Positions 1 to 9,510 of a stretch of DNA of 64,000 bases are shown in pieces. The notes beneath the pieces are model-generated. The model was not told the origin of the DNA, did no database searches, and saw only the letters and a list, made by a program, of their open reading frames with translations. The stretch covers positions 49,336 through 113,335 of the forward strand of contig NZ_FNEA01000018.1 of NCBI RefSeq assembly GCF_900100045.1. The letters are read 5' to 3'. The stretch's first letter is position 1, and every line of letters starts with the position of its first letter. The position numbers were made by a program, and so were the translations under genes. The DNA comes from Paracoccus denitrificans (GTDB lineage: Bacteria > Pseudomonadota > Alphaproteobacteria > Rhodobacterales > Rhodobacteraceae).

Positions 1-993
1 AAGCTTGTGCACCGGCATCGCCCGGATACCGCCCAGCCCGTGCACGGCCACGCCGGCCAAGCGCAGCGCGGCATAGACGAAACCGGCCAGCATGCTCATG
101 TGCAGACCCGAGATCGACACGATGTGATAGAGATTCGAATCGCGCATGATCTGGTTGGTCCGCTCGGCAATGCCCGAGCGGTCGCCTGTCATCAGCGCCG
201 CCGCGACCGCCCCGGACTGGCCGCCGATCCGGTCCTGCATGGCCTCGGACAGCGACATGCGGATGCGATGCAGCGCCAGGGTGCCGCCATCGGCAGGCAG
301 CTCCACCGTCATCACCGGCGCGCGCGCATAGCCCACGGCGCCCAGCCGCTGGAACCAGGCCATGCGGCGGAAATCGAACCCTCCCGGCTCGGACGGGCCG
401 GCGGGCGGACCCAGATGCGCGGTCAGCATGACGCGCTGGCCGGGCACCGGCAGTTCCTGCGGTGTCAGCAGCGAGATCCGCACCCGCGCCGGCGTGCGGC
501 CGGGTGCAACTCGGTGCAACCGCACCTGATCGATGAGCAGGCGCATCCGGTCGCGCGACGAGCGGTCGATGCCGATCACCCGCCCCTCGACCGGGCCGTA
601 ATAGCGGAAATCCAGCACCGGCGCGGCGACCATATGCGTCCTGGCCCCTGCAAGCACCGCCCCCAGCGCGACCAGGAACAGCACGAATACGGCAAGCCGC
701 AGCCGATCCGCCCAGAACCAGCCGAGCCTGCCGTCATCGGCCAGCCGCACGGTCCAGGCCGACAGCAGCAGGCAGGACCCGCCGGCCAGAATCAGCCCCG
801 CATAAAGACCCGGCCCCGGTTCCCGCGGCAGCAGGAACCAGCCCCCGATGCCCAGCGAAAGCCAGAACGGCACCCAGGGCAGCAGCCCCGCCCGGACGCT
901 GACGGAAGGCCGCGGCGCGGCCGCCGCATGCCGCCTTGCACCGGCTGCAAGCACGGGCGGGCGCATTCGCAAAGCGTTTACCGATTCCGTCAC
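1..993 (-). CDS. comEC: ComEC/Rec2 competence protein, N-terminal part (cut by window edge)
   Basis: Inner-membrane DNA-uptake channel protein of the ComEC/Rec2 family. Reading the minus strand from GTG at 993 (alternative ATG at 966) gives an open frame to base 1 with no stop. It contains hydrophobic stretches near the N terminus (WVPFWLSLGIGGWFLL), the GGFDFRR motif typical of the N-terminal soluble domain (DUF4131 region), and VSISGLHM, which opens the Competence domain in this family. About 331 codons are present; full proteins are usually 650-750 residues, so the rest lies to the left. It is divergent from gltX, as is common in Rhodobacterales. In species not known to be competent the role is usually inferred only. 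I am sure of the family but not of the start codon. Confidence 0.88.
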   Translation of the reverse strand, partial: MTESVNALRMRPPVLAAGARRHAAAAPRPSVSVRAGLLPWVPFWLSLGIGGWFLLPREPGPGLYAGLILAGGSCLLLSAWTVRLADDGRLGWFWADRLRLAVFVLFLVALGAVLAGARTHMVAAPVLDFRYYGPVEGRVIGIDRSSRDRMRLLIDQVRLHRVAPGRTPARVRISLLTPQELPVPGQRVMLTAHLGPPAGPSEPGGFDFRRMAWFQRLGAVGYARAPVMTVELPADGGTLALHRIRMSLSEAMQDRIGGQSGAVAAALMTGDRSGIAERTNQIMRDSNLYHIVSISGLHMSMLAGFVYAALRLAGVAVHGLGGIRAMPVHKL

Positions 994-1115
994 CGAAACT
1001 TGTCCTTGCCGTGGCACTTGCTTATCTGTGGCGCCAAGATTGGCATGCCGACCCTTTCGAAAGGATTAACGGACATGGCCAATGACCCCGTTTTCTGAAA
1101 GTGACCGGATCGCCG

Positions 1116-2522
1116 ATGACTGATTCCCGCCCCGTCGTGACCCGCTTCGCGCCCTCGCCCACCGGCTACCTGCATATCGGCGGCGCGCGGACGGCGCTCT
1201 TCAACTGGCTCTTTGCCCGCGGCCGGAACGGAAAGTTCCTGCTGCGGATCGAGGATACCGACCGCACCCGCTCGACCCCCGAAGCGACCGAGGCGATCCT
1301 GCAGGGCCTGCGCTGGCTTGGCCTCGACTGGGACGGCGAGCCCGTCAGCCAGTTCGCCGGACGCGAGCGTCATGCCGAGGTCGCCCACGCCATGCTGGAA
1401 AACGGCACGGCCTATAAGTGCTTTTCGACCACCGAGGAGATCGAGGCCTTCCGCGAGCAGGCCAAGGCCGAGGGGCGCTCGACCCTGTTCCTGTCGCCCT
1501 GGCGCGACGCCGATCCGGCCGGCCTGCCCGACGCGCCCTATGCGATCCGGCTGAAGGCGCCGCGCGACGGCGAGACCGTGGTGCGCGACGCCGTGCAGGG
1601 CGACGTGACCTTCGGCAACGCGCAGCTCGACGACATGGTGCTGCTGCGCTCGGACGGGACGCCGACCTATATGCTGGCGGTGGTGGTGGACGACCACGAC
1701 ATGGGCGTGACCCATGTGATCCGGGGCGACGACCACCTGACCAATGCCGCGCGGCAGATCCAGATCTATCAGGCCATGGGGTGGGATATCCCCGTCTTCG
1801 CCCATATCCCGCTGATCCACGGGACGGACGGCAAGAAGCTGTCCAAGCGCCATGGCGCGGTCGGCCTGCACGAATATGCCGCCATGGGCTATCCGGCGGC
1901 GGCGATGCGCAACTATCTGGCGCGCCTGGGCTGGAGCCATGGCGACGACGAGCTGTTCGACGATGCGCAGGCCAAAGCCTGGTTCGATCTGGACGGAATC
2001 GGCAAGGCCCCCGCACGGCTGGATTTCAAGAAGCTGGAACATGTCAGCGGCTGGCATATCGCGCGGATGGACGATGTCGAGCTCTTGGACGAGATCGCCG
2101 ATTTCCGCGCCGCGACCGGGGCGGAACCCCTGTCCGAACGGCAGGTCGCGCGGCTGCGCCCGGCACTCGGGGCGCTGAAAACCAAGGCGAAAACCCTGCC
2201 TGCTTTGCTGGAACAGGCGCATTTCGCCCTGATCGACCGGCCTGTGCAGATCGAGGAGAAGGCGGCGGCCGCGCTGGATATTGTATCCCGTAGTATACTG
2301 AAAGAATTGACTGCCGCGGTGCAGAATGCTAGCTGGGGGCGCGACGAACTCGAGGCGGCCGCCAAGCAGATAGGCGAGTCGCACGGTCTGGGGCTGGGCA
2401 AGGTGGCGGCGCCGCTTCGTGCGGCCCTCGCGGGGCGCAGTTCGACCCCTAGCGTGTTCGATATGATGTTGGCGCTTGGCCGCGACGAAACGCTGGCCCG
2501 GATGCAGGATCAAGCGGGCTGA
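1116..2522 (+). CDS. gltX: Glutamate--tRNA ligase
   Basis: Class I aminoacyl-tRNA synthetase that charges tRNA(Glu) with glutamate in the cytosol. With ATG 1116 it is 468 residues, normal for the family. HIGG (residues 20-23) is the HIGH signature and KLSKR (241-245) the KMSKS signature; the helical anticodon-binding region follows. An in-frame GTG at 1101 would add five residues (MTGSP), and neither start has a strong Shine-Dalgarno. I prefer ATG because homologues begin just before the [11 protein letters not shown] block. A seven-codon ORF at 1075-1098 ends just before it. gltA follows 54 bases downstream on the same strand. Alphaproteobacteria often carry two gltX copies, one of which may misacylate tRNA(Gln) for the GatCAB route; this window cannot tell which copy this is. 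Confidence 0.96.
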   Translation: MTDSRPVVTRFAPSPTGYLHIGGARTALFNWLFARGRNGKFLLRIEDTDRTRSTPEATEAILQGLRWLGLDWDGEPVSQFAGRERHAEVAHAMLENGTAYKCFSTTEEIEAFREQAKAEGRSTLFLSPWRDADPAGLPDAPYAIRLKAPRDGETVVRDAVQGDVTFGNAQLDDMVLLRSDGTPTYMLAVVVDDHDMGVTHVIRGDDHLTNAARQIQIYQAMGWDIPVFAHIPLIHGTDGKKLSKRHGAVGLHEYAAMGYPAAAMRNYLARLGWSHGDDELFDDAQAKAWFDLDGIGKAPARLDFKKLEHVSGWHIARMDDVELLDEIADFRAATGAEPLSERQVARLRPALGALKTKAKTLPALLEQAHFALIDRPVQIEEKAAAALDIVSRSILKELTAAVQNASWGRDELEAAAKQIGESHGLGLGKVAAPLRAALAGRSSTPSVFDMMLALGRDETLARMQDQAG

Positions 2523-2576
2523 GACCCGCGCCCATCACCCGGCCCGCGGGCCGGAGACAGGTGAAAGGAACTGGGA

Positions 2577-3869
2577 ATGGCAGAAGGAAAAACCGCAAGG
2601 CTGCATCTCGAGGGCAAGGACTACGACCTCGCGGTCCTGTCCCCGACCGCGGGACCGGATGTGGTCGATATTCGCAAGCTCTACGGCGACGCGGGTGTCT
2701 TCACCTACGACCCCGGCTTCACCTCGACGGCGTCCTGCGATTCGACGATCACCTATATCGACGGTGACAAAGGCGAGCTGTGGTATCGCGGCTATCCGAT
2801 CGAGCAGTTGGCGGCGCAATCGCATTACCTCGAGGTCTGCTACCTGCTGCTCTATGGCGAGCTGCCGAACCCCGACCAGTTGCTCGACTTCGAGACCCGG
2901 GTCACCCGCCACACCATGGTGCACGAGCAGATGCACTATTTCTTCCGCGGCTTCCGCCGCGACAGCCATCCGATGGCGACCATGGTCGGCGTGGTCGGTG
3001 CGATGTCGGCCTTCTATCACGACTCGATCGACATCAACGATCCGGTGCAGCGCGAGATCGCCTCGATCCGGCTGATCGCCAAAGTGCCGACCATCGCCGC
3101 GATGGCCTATAAGTATTCGCTGGGCCAGCCCTTCGTCTATCCGCGGAACGAGCTGGATTATGCCAGCAATTTCCTGCACATGTGCTTCTCGGTTCCGGCC
3201 GAGCCCTATCATGTCGATCCGGCGCTGTCGCGCGCCATGGACCGCATCTTCACCCTGCATGCCGATCACGAGCAGAACGCCTCGACCTCGACCGTTCGCC
3301 TGGCGGGTTCCTCGGGCGCGAACCCGTTCGCCTGCATCGCCGCCGGCATCGCCTGCCTCTGGGGCCCGGCGCATGGCGGCGCCAACCAGGCCTGCCTGGA
3401 GATGCTGCGCGAGATCGGCTCGGTCGAGCGCATCCCGGAATTCCTCGCCCGCGCCAAGGACAAGAACGATCCGTTCCGCCTGATGGGCTTTGGCCACCGG
3501 GTCTACAAGAACTTCGACCCGCGCGCCAAGGTGATGAAGGAATCGGCCGACGAGGTGCTGGACCTTCTGGGCGTCCACAACAACCCGACGCTGCAGGTCG
3601 CCAAGGAACTGGAGCGGATCGCGCTGGAGGACGAGTATTTCGTCTCGAAAAAGCTCTATCCGAACGTCGATTTCTACTCGGGCATCATCCTCGAGGCGAT
3701 GGGCTTCCCGACCTCGATGTTCACGCCGATCTTCGCACTGTCGCGCACCGTCGGCTGGATCTCGCAGTGGAAGGAGATGATCGCCGATCCGCAGAACAAG
3801 ATCGGCCGGCCGCGCCAGCTTTACGTCGGCGCCCCCCGGCGCGACTACAAGCCGCTGGACCAGCGCTGA
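2577..3869 (+). CDS. gltA: Citrate synthase (type II, hexameric class)
   Basis: Condenses oxaloacetate and acetyl-CoA to citrate, the entry step of the TCA cycle. At 430 residues it has the size of the longer Gram-negative (NADH-sensitive type) enzymes. It has the N-terminal beta domain ([21 protein letters not shown]) and the signature GFGHRVYKN, whose catalytic His is about residue 307, and the catalytic Asp lies in NVDFYSG (about residue 365). The ATG is preceded by AAGGA at good spacing. A GC-rich hairpin (3891-3919) follows the stop. The gene pair gltX-gltA is common in Rhodobacterales. Confidence 0.97.
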   Translation: MAEGKTARLHLEGKDYDLAVLSPTAGPDVVDIRKLYGDAGVFTYDPGFTSTASCDSTITYIDGDKGELWYRGYPIEQLAAQSHYLEVCYLLLYGELPNPDQLLDFETRVTRHTMVHEQMHYFFRGFRRDSHPMATMVGVVGAMSAFYHDSIDINDPVQREIASIRLIAKVPTIAAMAYKYSLGQPFVYPRNELDYASNFLHMCFSVPAEPYHVDPALSRAMDRIFTLHADHEQNASTSTVRLAGSSGANPFACIAAGIACLWGPAHGGANQACLEMLREIGSVERIPEFLARAKDKNDPFRLMGFGHRVYKNFDPRAKVMKESADEVLDLLGVHNNPTLQVAKELERIALEDEYFVSKKLYPNVDFYSGIILEAMGFPTSMFTPIFALSRTVGWISQWKEMIADPQNKIGRPRQLYVGAPRRDYKPLDQR

Positions 3870-3890
3870 GCGTTCGCGACCAGGATCAGG

Positions 3891-3924
3891 AACGGCCCCG
3901 GAAAAGCTCCGGGGCCGTTCTGCT
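3891..3924 (+). terminator. Hairpin terminator after gltA
   Basis: Arms AACGGCCCCGG (3891-3901) and CCGGGGCCGTT (3909-3919) are perfectly complementary around a 7-base AAAAGCT loop, and start 21 bases after the gltA stop. The T-run that follows is poor (TTCTGC). The right arm directly abuts, and may overlap, the beginning of the DUF1284 gene. Confidence 0.7.
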
Positions 3925-4318
3925 GCGCCCCCATCACGTGCTTTGCTCGATCGGTTGGCAGGGGCGCGGCTACTCGCCGGATTTCACCGAGAACATGAAC
4001 GCCATCGTGCATGGCCGGCTGCGCGCCGATCCGCAGACGCCGGTGGTCTTTACGGTCATGGCCGATTCGATCTGCGGCCCCTGCCCCTCGCGGCGCGGCA
4101 TGGGCTGCACCGCCGACGAGCGGATCGGCAGGCTGGACAGGCGCCATGCCGCGGCACTGGACATCCGCCCCGGCCAGCGCATGACCTGGGCCGAGGCGCA
4201 GGCCCGCGCCGCCACCCGCCTGCAACCCGGGGATCTGGGCCGGATCTGCAACGGCTGCCAATGGCTGGGCCTCGGCATGTGCCAGTCCGCGCTGGCGGAG
4301 TTGCAACGACCGGAATGA
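3923..4318 (+). CDS. DUF1284 family protein, start codon uncertain
   Basis: Small cysteine-rich protein resembling the DUF1284 family, whose members begin with an LRPHHLLC-like block and carry further conserved cysteines; a metal or Fe-S role has been suggested, but function is unknown. Here the block LLRPHHVLCSIGWQGRGYS is present, followed by ADSICGPCPS, MGCTADE and ICNGCQWLGLGMCQ, giving about eight cysteines. The frame has no ATG, GTG or TTG before LLRPHH for about 50 codons; the first canonical start, GTG 3938, would cut off the two conserved histidines. I therefore place the start at CTG 3923 (CTG 3920 is equally possible). The next in-frame ATG is 3994. It lies downstream of the gltA terminator hairpin. 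Family call is fairly firm; the 5' end is not. Confidence 0.65.
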   Translation: MRPHHVLCSIGWQGRGYSPDFTENMNAIVHGRLRADPQTPVVFTVMADSICGPCPSRRGMGCTADERIGRLDRRHAAALDIRPGQRMTWAEAQARAATRLQPGDLGRICNGCQWLGLGMCQSALAELQRPE

Positions 4319-4469
4319 AGGGCGCGCTTCGGCAGCCGGCCCCGCCCTCTGATCCTGCAAGGCAGCCCTGAGGCTGCGCTACGCGACAGGAAAGTCAATG
4401 TGACGCACCCCTTTGCAGCCTTGCTCAAGGGGCTTGCGCAGGGCCGCAGCCGATGCGAAATCGACGGCC

Positions 4470-5123
4470 ATGACCGAGCATGACAAAATCGCGCTGATCA
4501 CCGGCGCCTCGCGCGGCCTCGGCGCCGCTTTGGCCGAAACGCTTGCCGCGCGCGGCTGGCACATCCTGGCCGTCGCCCGCACCACCGGCGCGCTGGAAGA
4601 ACTGGACGACCGCATCCGCAAGGCCGGCGGCTCGGCCACGCTGGCACCGATGGATGTCGGCCAGCCCGAGGCCATGGTGCAGATGGCGCGGGCCGTGATG
4701 GAACGCTGGGGCGGGCTGGATCTTTGGGCGCATACGGCGATCCATGCCGCACCGCTGTCGCCTGCCGGCCATATCGACGCCAAGGATTTCCAGAAATCGG
4801 TCGATCTGAACATCGTCGCCACGCGCGGGCTGATCAACCTGATCGAGCCGCTCTTGCGCGCCCGCAAGGGCACGGCGCTGTTCTTCGACGACAAGCGCGC
4901 GGGGCAGAAATTCTTCGGCAGCTATGGCGCGACCAAGGCCGGCCAGATCGCCCTGGCCCAAAGCTGGCGGGCCGAGAACGCCTCTCTCGGGCCCCGCGTC
5001 GTCATTGCCGAGCCGGCGCCGATGCCGACGGCCGTGCGCGCGCGCTTTTTCCCGGGCGAGGATCGCGCGAAGCTGACCCCCTGCCAGACCGAGGCCGAGC
5101 GAATCCTGGCGGAAATCCTCTAG
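4470..5123 (+). CDS. SDR-family NAD(P)-dependent oxidoreductase
   Basis: Short-chain dehydrogenase/reductase of 217 residues with a Rossmann fold. The nucleotide-binding motif TGASRGLG lies near residues 11-18, and the active-site block has Ser/Tyr/Lys, the last two in YGATK (about residues 151-155). The substrate cannot be told from sequence. The C-terminal part is short compared with the usual 240-260 residues, ending soon after the active site. I chose ATG 4470 because TGASRGLG then sits at the expected distance from the N terminus; a longer frame exists upstream to 4413 but adds unrelated residues. It converges on cobQ, and the two stop codons overlap in one CTAG (5120-5123). Confidence 0.85.
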   Translation: MTEHDKIALITGASRGLGAALAETLAARGWHILAVARTTGALEELDDRIRKAGGSATLAPMDVGQPEAMVQMARAVMERWGGLDLWAHTAIHAAPLSPAGHIDAKDFQKSVDLNIVATRGLINLIEPLLRARKGTALFFDDKRAGQKFFGSYGATKAGQIALAQSWRAENASLGPRVVIAEPAPMPTAVRARFFPGEDRAKLTPCQTEAERILAEIL

Positions 5124-6553
5124 CGCGCCAGCGCGAAAAGCCGGTCGATGTCCAGATGCGCCTCAAGGTGCCCGGCCAGCCGGTCGAGCACCTCATCGAC
5201 GCCGGCGCCGTAATCCAGCGCCGAGGCAGCGCCGAACTGCCCAAGCCAGGCGGCGCGAAAGCCATCGCCCGAGAAGAGCCCATGCAGATAGGTGCCGGCG
5301 ACGCGTCCGTCGGGGCTGGTGGCACCGTCCGGCTCGGGGATATGGGCAAAGGGACGGGCGCAATCCGGGCCTTCGCTGCGGCCCATGTGAATCTCGTAGC
5401 CCTCGACGGGCTGGCCGAGCGCGCGCCCCGCGATCCGCGTCAGCCGCTTTTCGGGCGCCATGCGGGTCTCGATATCCAGCAGGCCCAGGCCGGGCGTGCT
5501 GCCGGGGCTGCCGTCATGGCCCTCGGGATCGTGGATCATCCGACCCAGCATCTGATAGCCGCCGCAGATACCCAGCACCCGCCCACCGCGCCGCAGATGC
5601 GCGGCCAGGTCGATATCCCAGCCCTGTTCGCGCAGAAAGGCCAGGTCGCCCCGGGTGGATTTCGTGCCCGGCAGGATGACCAGATCGGCATCGCCCGGCA
5701 GGGCATGGCCCGGCGGCACCATGCTCAACCGCACCGCCGGCTCGGCCGCGAGCGGGTCGAGATCGTCGAAATTGGCGATCCGCGACAGCATCGGGCAGGC
5801 GATGTGCAGGCCTCCGCCCCCCGAGGCACGGCGCAGATCTACCGCATCCTCGGCCGGCAGCCGCACGGCATCGGGGAACCACGGCACCAGCCCCAGGTCG
5901 GGCCAGCCGGTGCGTTCGACGATGAAGCGGCGGCCGGCATCGAACAGCGAGGGATCGCCGCGAAAGCGGTTGATGACGAAGCCGCGGATCATCGCCGCGT
6001 CAGCCGGGTCGATCACCGCCTGGGTGCCGACGATCTGCGCGATCACGCCCCCGCGGTCGATGTCGCCGGCCAGAACCACCGGCACGTCGGCAGCGCGGGC
6101 GAAGCCCATGTTGGCGATGTCGCGGGCGCGCAGGTTGACCTCGGCCGGCGAGCCTGCGCCCTCGACCAGCACCAGCTCATGCGTCGTCCGCAGCCGCGCG
6201 AAGCTGTCCAGTACCGCTCCCATCAGCCGCGCCTTGAGCGCCCCGTAATCCGCCGCCGCCGCCCGCGTCGCGGCACGGCCCTGCACCACCACCTGGGCGG
6301 CGCGGTCGGTCTCGGGCTTCAGCAGCACCGGGTTCATGTGGACCGAAGGCGCCAGCCCCGCCGCCCGCGCCTGCAGCGCCTGCGCCCGACCGATCTCTCC
6401 CCCGTCGGGGGTCACGGCGGCATTGTTCGACATGTTCTGCGGCTTGAAGGGCGCGACGTCGATCCCGCGCCGCCTTGCAGCCCGGCAAAGCCCCGCCACC
6501 AGCAGGGATTTCCCCACATTCGACCCCGTCCCCTGGATCATCAGCGCGCCCAT
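5120..6553 (-). CDS. cobQ: Cobyric acid synthase
   Basis: ATP- and glutamine-dependent amidation of the side chains of adenosylcobyrinic a,c-diamide in cobalamin (B12) synthesis. The 477 residues begin with the dethiobiotin-synthetase-like P-loop [12 protein letters not shown], then [11 protein letters not shown], both family hallmarks. The C-terminal half is a class I glutamine amidotransferase-like domain with its nucleophile in [10 protein letters not shown]. No other cob genes lie in the window. The product would feed coenzyme B12 to enzymes such as the methylmalonyl-CoA mutase at 37198. Its stop TAG overlaps the stop of the convergent SDR gene. It is divergent from secG, with 68 bases between them. 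Confidence 0.96.
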   Translation of the reverse strand: MGALMIQGTGSNVGKSLLVAGLCRAARRRGIDVAPFKPQNMSNNAAVTPDGGEIGRAQALQARAAGLAPSVHMNPVLLKPETDRAAQVVVQGRAATRAAAADYGALKARLMGAVLDSFARLRTTHELVLVEGAGSPAEVNLRARDIANMGFARAADVPVVLAGDIDRGGVIAQIVGTQAVIDPADAAMIRGFVINRFRGDPSLFDAGRRFIVERTGWPDLGLVPWFPDAVRLPAEDAVDLRRASGGGGLHIACPMLSRIANFDDLDPLAAEPAVRLSMVPPGHALPGDADLVILPGTKSTRGDLAFLREQGWDIDLAAHLRRGGRVLGICGGYQMLGRMIHDPEGHDGSPGSTPGLGLLDIETRMAPEKRLTRIAGRALGQPVEGYEIHMGRSEGPDCARPFAHIPEPDGATSPDGRVAGTYLHGLFSGDGFRAAWLGQFGAASALDYGAGVDEVLDRLAGHLEAHLDIDRLFALAR

Positions 6554-6621
6554 GCCCGCACCCCGCTTGCCAATCCGCGCCTTGGTGACTAGATAGGCGC
6601 GTCGCTGAATGAAAGGCCCCA

Positions 6622-7152
6622 GTGGTGGAAAACATCGTTCTTACCGTGCATCTGATCCTCGCCGTGCTTCTGATCGGGGTGGTGCTGCTGCAACGGTCCG
6701 AAGGTGGCGGCCTTGGCATGGGCGGTGGCGGAGGCGGCGTCATGACCGGCCGCCAGGCAGCGAACGCGCTGTCGCGCCTGACCTGGATCTTTGCCATCGG
6801 CTTCATCATCACGTCGATGACCCTGACCCTGATCGCCGCGCAGAACGCCTCCAGCGGCTCGATCGTGGACCAGCTGAACCTTGGCGGCACCGAGCAGGCC
6901 CCGGCGACCGACCTGCCCGGCATCGGCGACTACACCCCGCCGCCCGGCGCGGGCCAGCCCGTGGTTCCGGGCGCCGGCCAGCCGGTCGCGCCGCCGGCCC
7001 CCGCAGGCGAAACCCCCGCCCAGACGCCCGCCGCACCCGCCGAGGGCAGTGCCCCCGCGACCGCGCCGGTGACGCCGCCGCCGGCCGAGGCACCGGCGCA
7101 GGACGCCCCGGCAGAGGCGCCGGCGACGACCCCGGCACCGGCCAATAACTGA
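6622..7152 (+). CDS. secG: Preprotein translocase subunit SecG
   Basis: Small inner-membrane subunit of the SecYEG protein-export channel. The GTG start at 6622 follows AAAGG and gives [20 protein letters not shown], the first membrane helix, then the [18 protein letters not shown] loop and a second helix ([17 protein letters not shown], about residues 55-72). The usual SecG core ends near residue 80. Here a further roughly 95 residues follow, made almost only of Ala, Pro, Gly, Thr and Val (repeated PAxxPA units). Such tails occur in Rhodobacterales SecG. Next downstream is pyrG. Confidence 0.93.
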   Translation: MVENIVLTVHLILAVLLIGVVLLQRSEGGGLGMGGGGGGVMTGRQAANALSRLTWIFAIGFIITSMTLTLIAAQNASSGSIVDQLNLGGTEQAPATDLPGIGDYTPPPGAGQPVVPGAGQPVAPPAPAGETPAQTPAAPAEGSAPATAPVTPPPAEAPAQDAPAEAPATTPAPANN

Positions 7153-7164
7153 CACCACAGCTTG

Positions 7165-7185
7165 GGGGCGCGACAGGCGCCCCTT
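7165..7185 (+). terminator. Hairpin terminator after secG
   Basis: Arms GGGGCGC (7165-7171) and GCGCCCC (7177-7183) around a 5-base loop, 13 bases after the secG stop and followed only by TT. The stem is strong and the T-run weak, so the call rests on stem and position. Confidence 0.55.
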
Positions 7186-7300
7186 ACAACAACTTGCGGT
7201 CCGTTGCGGCCACGGGACGAATCGGATATGACTCGAGTCCCGTGATGCTGCCCAGATTCGGGCCGCGATCTTCTGTTTGATTACTCACGGGGGCCCCTCG

Positions 7301-8944
7301 ATGGCGCGTTACATCTTCATCACCGGCGGCGTGGTTTCTTCGCTTGGCAAGGGGCTGGCATCGGCGGCGCTGGGGGCGCTGCTGCAGGCGCGCGGCTTTA
7401 CCGTCCGGCTGCGCAAGCTCGACCCCTATCTGAACGTCGATCCAGGCACGATGAGCCCCTTCGAACATGGCGAGGTCTTCGTCACCGACGACGGCGCCGA
7501 GACCGACCTGGACCTTGGCCATTACGAGCGCTTTACCGGGGTTTCGGCGCGCAAGACCGACTCGGTCTCGTCGGGACGGATCTATTCCAACGTGCTGGAA
7601 AAGGAACGCCGCGGCGCCTATCTGGGCAAGACCATCCAGGTCATCCCGCACGTCACCAACGAGATCAAGGACTTCCTTGCCGTGGGCGAGGACGAGGTCG
7701 ATTTCATGCTCTGCGAGATCGGCGGCACCGTGGGCGACATCGAGGGCCTGCCCTTCTTCGAGGCGATCCGGCAATTCGCCCAGGAACGCGCGCGCAGCCA
7801 ATGCATCTTCGTGCACCTGACGCTGCTGCCCTGGCTTGCCGCCTCGGGCGAGCTCAAGACCAAGCCGACGCAGCATTCGGTCAAGGAGCTGCGCTCGATC
7901 GGCATCGCGCCCGATGTCCTGGTCTGCCGCAGCGAACACCCCATCCCGGAAAAAGAGCGCGCCAAGATCGCACTGTTCTGCAATGTCCGCCCCGATGCGG
8001 TGATCCCGGCCTATGACCTGAAAACGATCTACGAGGCGCCACTGGCCTATCACCGCGCCGGTCTCGACCAGGCGGTGCTGGACGCCTTCCAGATCAGCCC
8101 GGCGCCGCGCCCGGACCTGACCCGCTGGGAGGACGTGATGGACCGGCTGGAGAATGCCGAGGGCCAGGTCCGCATCGCCGTGGTCGGAAAATACACCCAG
8201 CTGGAGGACGCCTACAAATCCATCGCCGAGGCACTGACCCATGGCGGCATGGCCAATCGCGTGCGCGTGCGGGCCGATTGGGTGGACAGCGAGAAGCTGG
8301 AGGGTGAGGGCGCGCATCTTCTGGACGGCTACAACGGCATCATCGTGCCCGGCGGCTTTGGCGAGCGCGGCACCGAGGGCATGATCGCCGCCGCGAAATA
8401 TGCGCGCGAAAAGAAGGTGCCCTATCTGGGCATCTGCCTGGGCATGCAGATGGCGGTGATCGAGGGGGCGCGCAACCTGGCAGGCATGCCGGACGCCGGC
8501 TCCGAGGAGTTCGACCACGAGGCCGGCAAGACCCGCTTCACCCCGGTCGTCTATCACCTCAAGGAATGGGTGCAGGGCAATTATACCGTGCAGCGCAAGC
8601 TGACGGACGACAAGGGCGGCACCATGCGGCTGGGCGCCTATACCGCCGTTCTGGTACCGGGCTCGAAGATCTCGGAGATCTATGACGGCGCGCTGGAGAT
8701 CGAGGATCGCCACCGCCACCGCTACGAGGTGGATGCGAAATACCGCGATCAGCTGGAGGCGGCCGGGCTCAGCTTTTCGGGCATGTCGCCGGACGGGCGG
8801 CTGCCGGAAGTCGTGGAATACCGCGACCACCCCTGGTTCATCGGCGTGCAGTCCCACCCCGAGCTGAAATCCAAGCCCTTCCAGCCGGCGCCGCTGTTTG
8901 CCGGCTTCATCCGCGCCGCGATGGACAACGAGCGGCTGGTCTGA
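7301..8944 (+). CDS. pyrG: CTP synthase
   Basis: Glutamine-dependent amination of UTP to CTP, the last step of pyrimidine nucleotide synthesis. It is 547 residues, normal length. The synthetase domain starts with [17 protein letters not shown] (P-loop) and includes [13 protein letters not shown]. The C-terminal class I glutamine amidotransferase domain has GICLGMQ with nucleophile Cys about residue 379 and the downstream His/Glu pair in SHPE. ATG 7301 is chosen because [10 protein letters not shown] matches family N termini; an in-frame TTG at 7277 would add eight residues. A perfect 8-bp inverted repeat lies 57-90 bases upstream. Confidence 0.98.
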   Translation: MARYIFITGGVVSSLGKGLASAALGALLQARGFTVRLRKLDPYLNVDPGTMSPFEHGEVFVTDDGAETDLDLGHYERFTGVSARKTDSVSSGRIYSNVLEKERRGAYLGKTIQVIPHVTNEIKDFLAVGEDEVDFMLCEIGGTVGDIEGLPFFEAIRQFAQERARSQCIFVHLTLLPWLAASGELKTKPTQHSVKELRSIGIAPDVLVCRSEHPIPEKERAKIALFCNVRPDAVIPAYDLKTIYEAPLAYHRAGLDQAVLDAFQISPAPRPDLTRWEDVMDRLENAEGQVRIAVVGKYTQLEDAYKSIAEALTHGGMANRVRVRADWVDSEKLEGEGAHLLDGYNGIIVPGGFGERGTEGMIAAAKYAREKKVPYLGICLGMQMAVIEGARNLAGMPDAGSEEFDHEAGKTRFTPVVYHLKEWVQGNYTVQRKLTDDKGGTMRLGAYTAVLVPGSKISEIYDGALEIEDRHRHRYEVDAKYRDQLEAAGLSFSGMSPDGRLPEVVEYRDHPWFIGVQSHPELKSKPFQPAPLFAGFIRAAMDNERLV

Positions 8945-8991
8945 GGCACCGCGACGCGCCATAGTGTCGGGACCAGACGAAGGGTTCCGAC

Positions 8992-9447
8992 ATGCGCCTT
9001 GCCTCGCTTCCGGTCCTGATGCTTTGCGCCGCACCGGCGCTTGCGGATGCGCCGCTGTTCATCCTCGACCAGACGCGCCTGCCCTTCGACCTGGGGCCCG
9101 GCGCGCCGCGCAATGCGCCGGCCAAGACCTCGAACTCGCCGCATGCGGCGGCCAATTCGGCCGCCAGCCCGGCCAACAGCGCCTCGCGCTATGCCAATTC
9201 GCCGCGCAACCCGGCCAACGAAAAGCGGGTGATCTTCACCGCGGACGGCACCGTGGTCGGCTATTACGCCCCGAACGGCGCGGGGACGCTGAACCTGTTC
9301 ACCGTGACCGGCAAGCGCGTCGCCTATCGGCCAAAGGGCAGCAAGAGCCTGTTTTCCAGCGAGGGCCGCTGGTGCGGCACGGTCGCGGATGCCAGCGGCG
9401 GCGGCTTCGCCTTCGGCATCATCCGCGACTGCGCCGGGTTGTTCTAG
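8992..9447 (+). CDS. Secreted protein with Asn-Ser heptad repeats, unknown function
   Basis: I do not recognise a named family. The 151-residue product has a signal peptide (MRLASLPVLMLCAAPALA, probable cleavage after ALA at residue 18). Residues 48-76 hold a degenerate 7-residue repeat with Asn at 48, 55, 62, 69 and 76, four of them followed by Ser (NSP, NSA, NSA, NSP). The C-terminal part (78-151) is a compact region rich in Gly and aromatic residues (IFTADGTVVGYYAPNG) with two Cys (RWCG and RDCAG) that could form a disulfide. A likely periplasmic or surface protein. It lies between pyrG and ppk2 and looks monocistronic. The ATG follows a GGGTT sequence with modest ribosome-binding character. 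Confidence 0.8.
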   Translation: MRLASLPVLMLCAAPALADAPLFILDQTRLPFDLGPGAPRNAPAKTSNSPHAAANSAASPANSASRYANSPRNPANEKRVIFTADGTVVGYYAPNGAGTLNLFTVTGKRVAYRPKGSKSLFSSEGRWCGTVADASGGGFAFGIIRDCAGLF

Positions 9448-9510
9448 GAGGCGACACGGGATTGTCACATTGCAAGGCTAGATCGCAGGCAAGCGCAGCA
9501 GGAGATACCC

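Noticed and set aside
990..2513. Long minus-strand open frame opposite gltX (507 residues)
   Set aside because: It is the antisense shadow of gltX. Composition is Arg/Gly/His-rich with no conserved domain, which is expected in high-GC DNA.
4362..4377. GCAGCC-CTGA-GGCTGC hairpin after the DUF1284 gene
   Set aside because: A 6-bp stem with no T-run; it could be a terminator but the evidence is too thin to list.
4724..6592. Plus-strand 622-residue frame across the SDR gene and antisense to cobQ
   Set aside because: It covers two real genes in other frames and has no recognisable domain.
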